DNA from: Paraburkholderia aspalathi
Lineage (GTDB): Bacteria > Pseudomonadota > Gammaproteobacteria > Burkholderiales > Burkholderiaceae
Assembly (NCBI RefSeq): GCF_900116445.1
Contig: NZ_FPBH01000025.1
Coordinates: 96,047-160,046, forward strand
Reading direction: 5' to 3'
Length of the DNA stretch: 64,000 bases
Shown here: piece after piece, positions 62,415 through 64,000 of the stretch
Layout: each line of letters starts with the position of its first letter
How positions within the stretch are numbered: the stretch's first letter is position 1
Notes under the pieces: generated by a model
Told to the model about the DNA's origin: nothing
Databases searched by the model: none
The model's input: only the letters and a program-made list of their open reading frames with translations
Position numbers and translations under genes: made by a program

Positions 62415-63047
62415 TTACTCGGCCGATAACCGATCGTCCGCGTCGCTTTGCGTAGCCTCAAGGTAAACCCTGGCCAATTTCCGGATCTCGGCAAGCAACC
62501 TCCGCCGCACTGCGGGCTTCTCGTCGTTGGCCCCGGCGACTGCCTTGAGCACATGCAGCAGCACCACCGCCTTCGTCTCGGACTGCGCCTTCGTCAGATG
62601 CGGAATCGCGTTACGCAAAATCGTGGCAATGTTGCCGCGCGTCGTTTCGCGAAAACGCGCGCGCCGCTCGTCGCTGCCACCGCGCGAATCGACAAGTGCG
62701 ACAGCCAGACTGCGCCGCGATTGCAGCGACAGCATGAAATCGACGAACGCATCGGCGAGCTGCCCCGGCGTCATTGCCGACGCCTGATCGGCGAGCGCGG
62801 TAAAGCTGCTCGTCGTGTCCTCCACATAGCGCGAAAGCAATGCATCCGCCAACGATTCTTTGGACGGGAAAAACCGGTACAGCGAGCCAATCGCGGTGTT
62901 TGAGCGCGCGGCGATCTCAGTCATGGTGGCCGCGTCATAGCCCTTCTCGGTGAACACCGCGACGCCCGCTTCCATGATTGCCGCGACCCGCAGATGCCCC
63001 CGTTGTCGTTTCGGCTCCTGCGCGCCGCTGGAAAGTGTCGTTGCCAT
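62415..63047 (-). CDS. TetR-family transcription regulator
   Basis: 210 residues from 63047. The N-terminal helix-turn-helix (VAAIMEAGVAVFTEKGYDAATMTEIAARSNTAIGSLYRFFPSKESLADAL) is typical TetR; the ligand domain is helical and unassigned. A start at 63092 is also in frame. Its probable operator is the pair of palindromes at 63215-63257, which covers the promoter of the divergent small membrane-protein gene and lies about 170 bp upstream of its own start. Confidence 0.88.
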   Translation of the reverse strand: MATTLSSGAQEPKRQRGHLRVAAIMEAGVAVFTEKGYDAATMTEIAARSNTAIGSLYRFFPSKESLADALLSRYVEDTTSSFTALADQASAMTPGQLADAFVDFMLSLQSRRSLAVALVDSRGGSDERRARFRETTRGNIATILRNAIPHLTKAQSETKAVVLLHVLKAVAGANDEKPAVRRRLLAEIRKLARVYLEATQSDADDRLSAE

Positions 63048-63206
63048 ATCGGAGAGTTTTAACTGCTGTTTTTTGCGAGCGTCGCTTCGCATTGTGAGGT
63101 GAATTTCAGCGTGCATGTTAACCCCGCGGCTAGCGACGGCCAAGATTACTGACGCAGCACCCCGCGTGCGCCGTTGTTCACCATTCGCAGTCCGGTCTGG
63201 TCGGGT

Positions 63207-63257
63207 TTGACTTATGCGAGGGCATCCTCTACTATCTTTTGCGAGGATATCCTCGCA
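63207..63257 (+). promoter_or_regulatory. Sigma-70 promoter with two TetR-type operators
   Basis: TTGACT (63207-63212), 17 bp, TACTAT (63230-63235) on the plus strand. A perfect 18-bp palindrome TGCGAGGATATCCTCGCA is at 63240-63257, on the expected start site, and an imperfect copy (13 of 18) at 63215-63232 fills the spacer; centres are 25 bp apart. This placement fits repression of the gene at 63318. Confidence 0.8.
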
Positions 63258-63317
63258 TAGTTGCGGCGCAGCCCTTGCCGCCCGATCACGTTTTTCGCTA
63301 ACCAGACAAACCATTCC

Positions 63318-63629
63318 ATGAGCTATCTCGCCCTGTTTTTCTCTGGCGCGTTTCTGTGCAATTGCGTCCCGCACCTCGCGAGCGGTCTGCGCGGCGAGCC
63401 GTTTCCGACACCTTTCGCGAAACCACGGGGTGTCGGCGATTCGTCGCCGTTGGTCAATGTGCTGTGGGGATATTTCAATCTGCTGGCCGGCTTCTATCTG
63501 CTAACGCGGCAGCCTGTCACGATCGGTGTGAATGCAAACTGCCTCGCTGTATTTGCAGGCGCGCTGGTCTTAAGCGTGTATATGTCCGTGCATTTCGGCA
63601 AAGTCTGGCAGGGTAAGCACGCTCGCTAA
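63318..63629 (+). CDS. Small membrane protein under TetR-type control
   Basis: 103 residues with three membrane helices (start, middle VLWGYFNLLAGFYLL and NCLAVFAGALVLSVYMSV). No family recognised with certainty. It lies 61 bp behind the double palindrome and is divergent from the TetR gene, the classical layout for a target of a TetR repressor. An upstream in-frame start at 63261 would overlap the operator. Confidence 0.75.
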   Translation: MSYLALFFSGAFLCNCVPHLASGLRGEPFPTPFAKPRGVGDSSPLVNVLWGYFNLLAGFYLLTRQPVTIGVNANCLAVFAGALVLSVYMSVHFGKVWQGKHAR

Positions 63630-63640
63630 CAAGCGAAGCA

Positions 63641-63671
63641 ACGGCGCCTGTTGTCTTTTGCCAGGCGCCGT
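63641..63671. terminator. Hairpin between convergent genes
   Basis: ACGGCGCCTG (63641-63650) pairs with CAGGCGCCGT (63662-63671), loop of 11, in the gap between the membrane-protein gene and the end of the threonine dehydratase gene. Only short T-runs are near. Confidence 0.65.
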
Positions 63672-63697
63672 CTCCTGCCACGCTGCAATTCGCATTT

Positions 63698-64000
63698 CTA
63701 TGCGAGGAACAAGCGGTACACCGGGTTCTGCGTCTCTTCCCAGTACGGGTAACCAAGCGTCGTGAGAAAGTGTTCGAACTCGCTGTTCTCGCTCTCCGGC
63801 ACCTGAATGCCCACCAGAATCGAACTGTAGTCCGCACCCTGGTTGCGATAGTGGAACAGGCTGATATTCCAGTTCGGCGCCATCGACGACAGAAACTTCA
63901 TCAATGCGCCCGGACGCTCCGGAAACTCGAAACGGAACAGACGTTCGTCGTGCGCCAGCGGCGAGCGGCCGCCGACCATATAGCGGATGTGCTGCTTCGA
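63698..64000 (-). CDS. ilvA: Threonine dehydratase, C-terminal ACT-like end (partial)
   Basis: The frame is open through the window end, giving the last 100 residues: the regulatory ACT-like domain with RYMVGGRSP, FRFEFPERPGALMKFL and NISLFHYRNQGADY, and closing YPYWEETQNPVYRLFL. This is the isoleucine-sensing end of biosynthetic threonine ammonia-lyase IlvA, which makes 2-oxobutanoate. The catalytic PLP domain lies outside the window. Confidence 0.92.
   Translation of the reverse strand, partial: SKQHIRYMVGGRSPLAHDERLFRFEFPERPGALMKFLSSMAPNWNISLFHYRNQGADYSSILVGIQVPESENSEFEHFLTTLGYPYWEETQNPVYRLFLA

Overview
The window reads as a chromosomal stretch of a GC-rich betaproteobacterium of the Burkholderiaceae, most likely Paraburkholderia or a close relative. 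The grounds are gene content and style: an indole-3-acetate (iac) catabolic cluster with its own two-component system, paired hopanoid-modification operons, DUF4148-like and His-rich secreted proteins, and an actinobacterial-type [NiFe] hydrogenase of the kind known from Cupriavidus. I saw no rRNA, tRNA, CRISPR, transposase, integrase or phage gene.

Layout. 1-7946: auxin-catabolism-like cluster (MFS transporter end, sensor kinase, iacA-iacB-iacI-iacH-iacE, FixJ-type regulator, iacG flavin reductase). The ring-hydroxylating oxygenase genes iacC/iacD and ferredoxin iacF are not in the window. 8184-8962: a long palindromic repeat. 8972-23267: one compact minus-strand operon of 15 genes for a group 1h-type (high-affinity, oxygen-tolerant) [NiFe] hydrogenase: small and large subunits, a Cys-less NifU-like protein, three accessory proteins typical of this hydrogenase group, an endopeptidase, a 33-residue membrane peptide, and HypF, HypC, a SIS-domain isomerase, HypD, HypE, HypA, HypB. 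A nickel permease lies just upstream. 24854-26719: copper-type periplasmic/outer-membrane proteins. 26870-28924: TAXI-type receptor and a ProQ/FinO RNA chaperone. 29175-36972: a two-component system divergent from a tripartite RND efflux operon, with an 11-bp-period array of CTTA half-sites between them. 36986-37660: a second, inverted copy of the palindromic repeat.

37670-46248: hopanoid side-chain modification (HpnK, two HpnI-family glycosyltransferases, HpnL, HpnJ) arranged as two minus-strand operons around a QseB/PmrA-type two-component system. Both operons carry the same promoter layout, CTTAAG-N5-CTTCAG-N10-TA(C/G)TAT; a third, weaker version lies before a cytochrome b561 gene at 58404-58958. 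The inference is that this regulator controls hopanoid decoration.

46513-49287: sulfonate-type ABC importer. 49388-52076: cold-shock protein, succinate-semialdehyde dehydrogenase, acetyltransferase. 52152-56133: 2-keto-3-deoxygluconate permease, kduI, kduD and an IclR regulator, with two GGA(A/C)C-N3-GTTCC boxes between the divergent genes. 56201-58958: TauD-like dioxygenase, Crp/Fnr regulator, cytochrome b561. 59500-60798: small secreted or hypothetical proteins, two of them His-rich. 61067-64000: 4-hydroxybenzoate 3-monooxygenase, a TetR regulator with a palindromic operator placed on the promoter of a small membrane-protein gene, and the C-terminal end of threonine dehydratase.

Most worth following up: (1) the shared box-promoter geometry tying a two-component system to hopanoid operons; (2) the two inverted palindromic elements that fill gaps between convergent genes and whose arms co-vary within each copy; (3) the small and odd parts of the hydrogenase operon (33-residue peptide, Cys-less NifU domain, SIS protein); (4) the half-site array before the RND operon.
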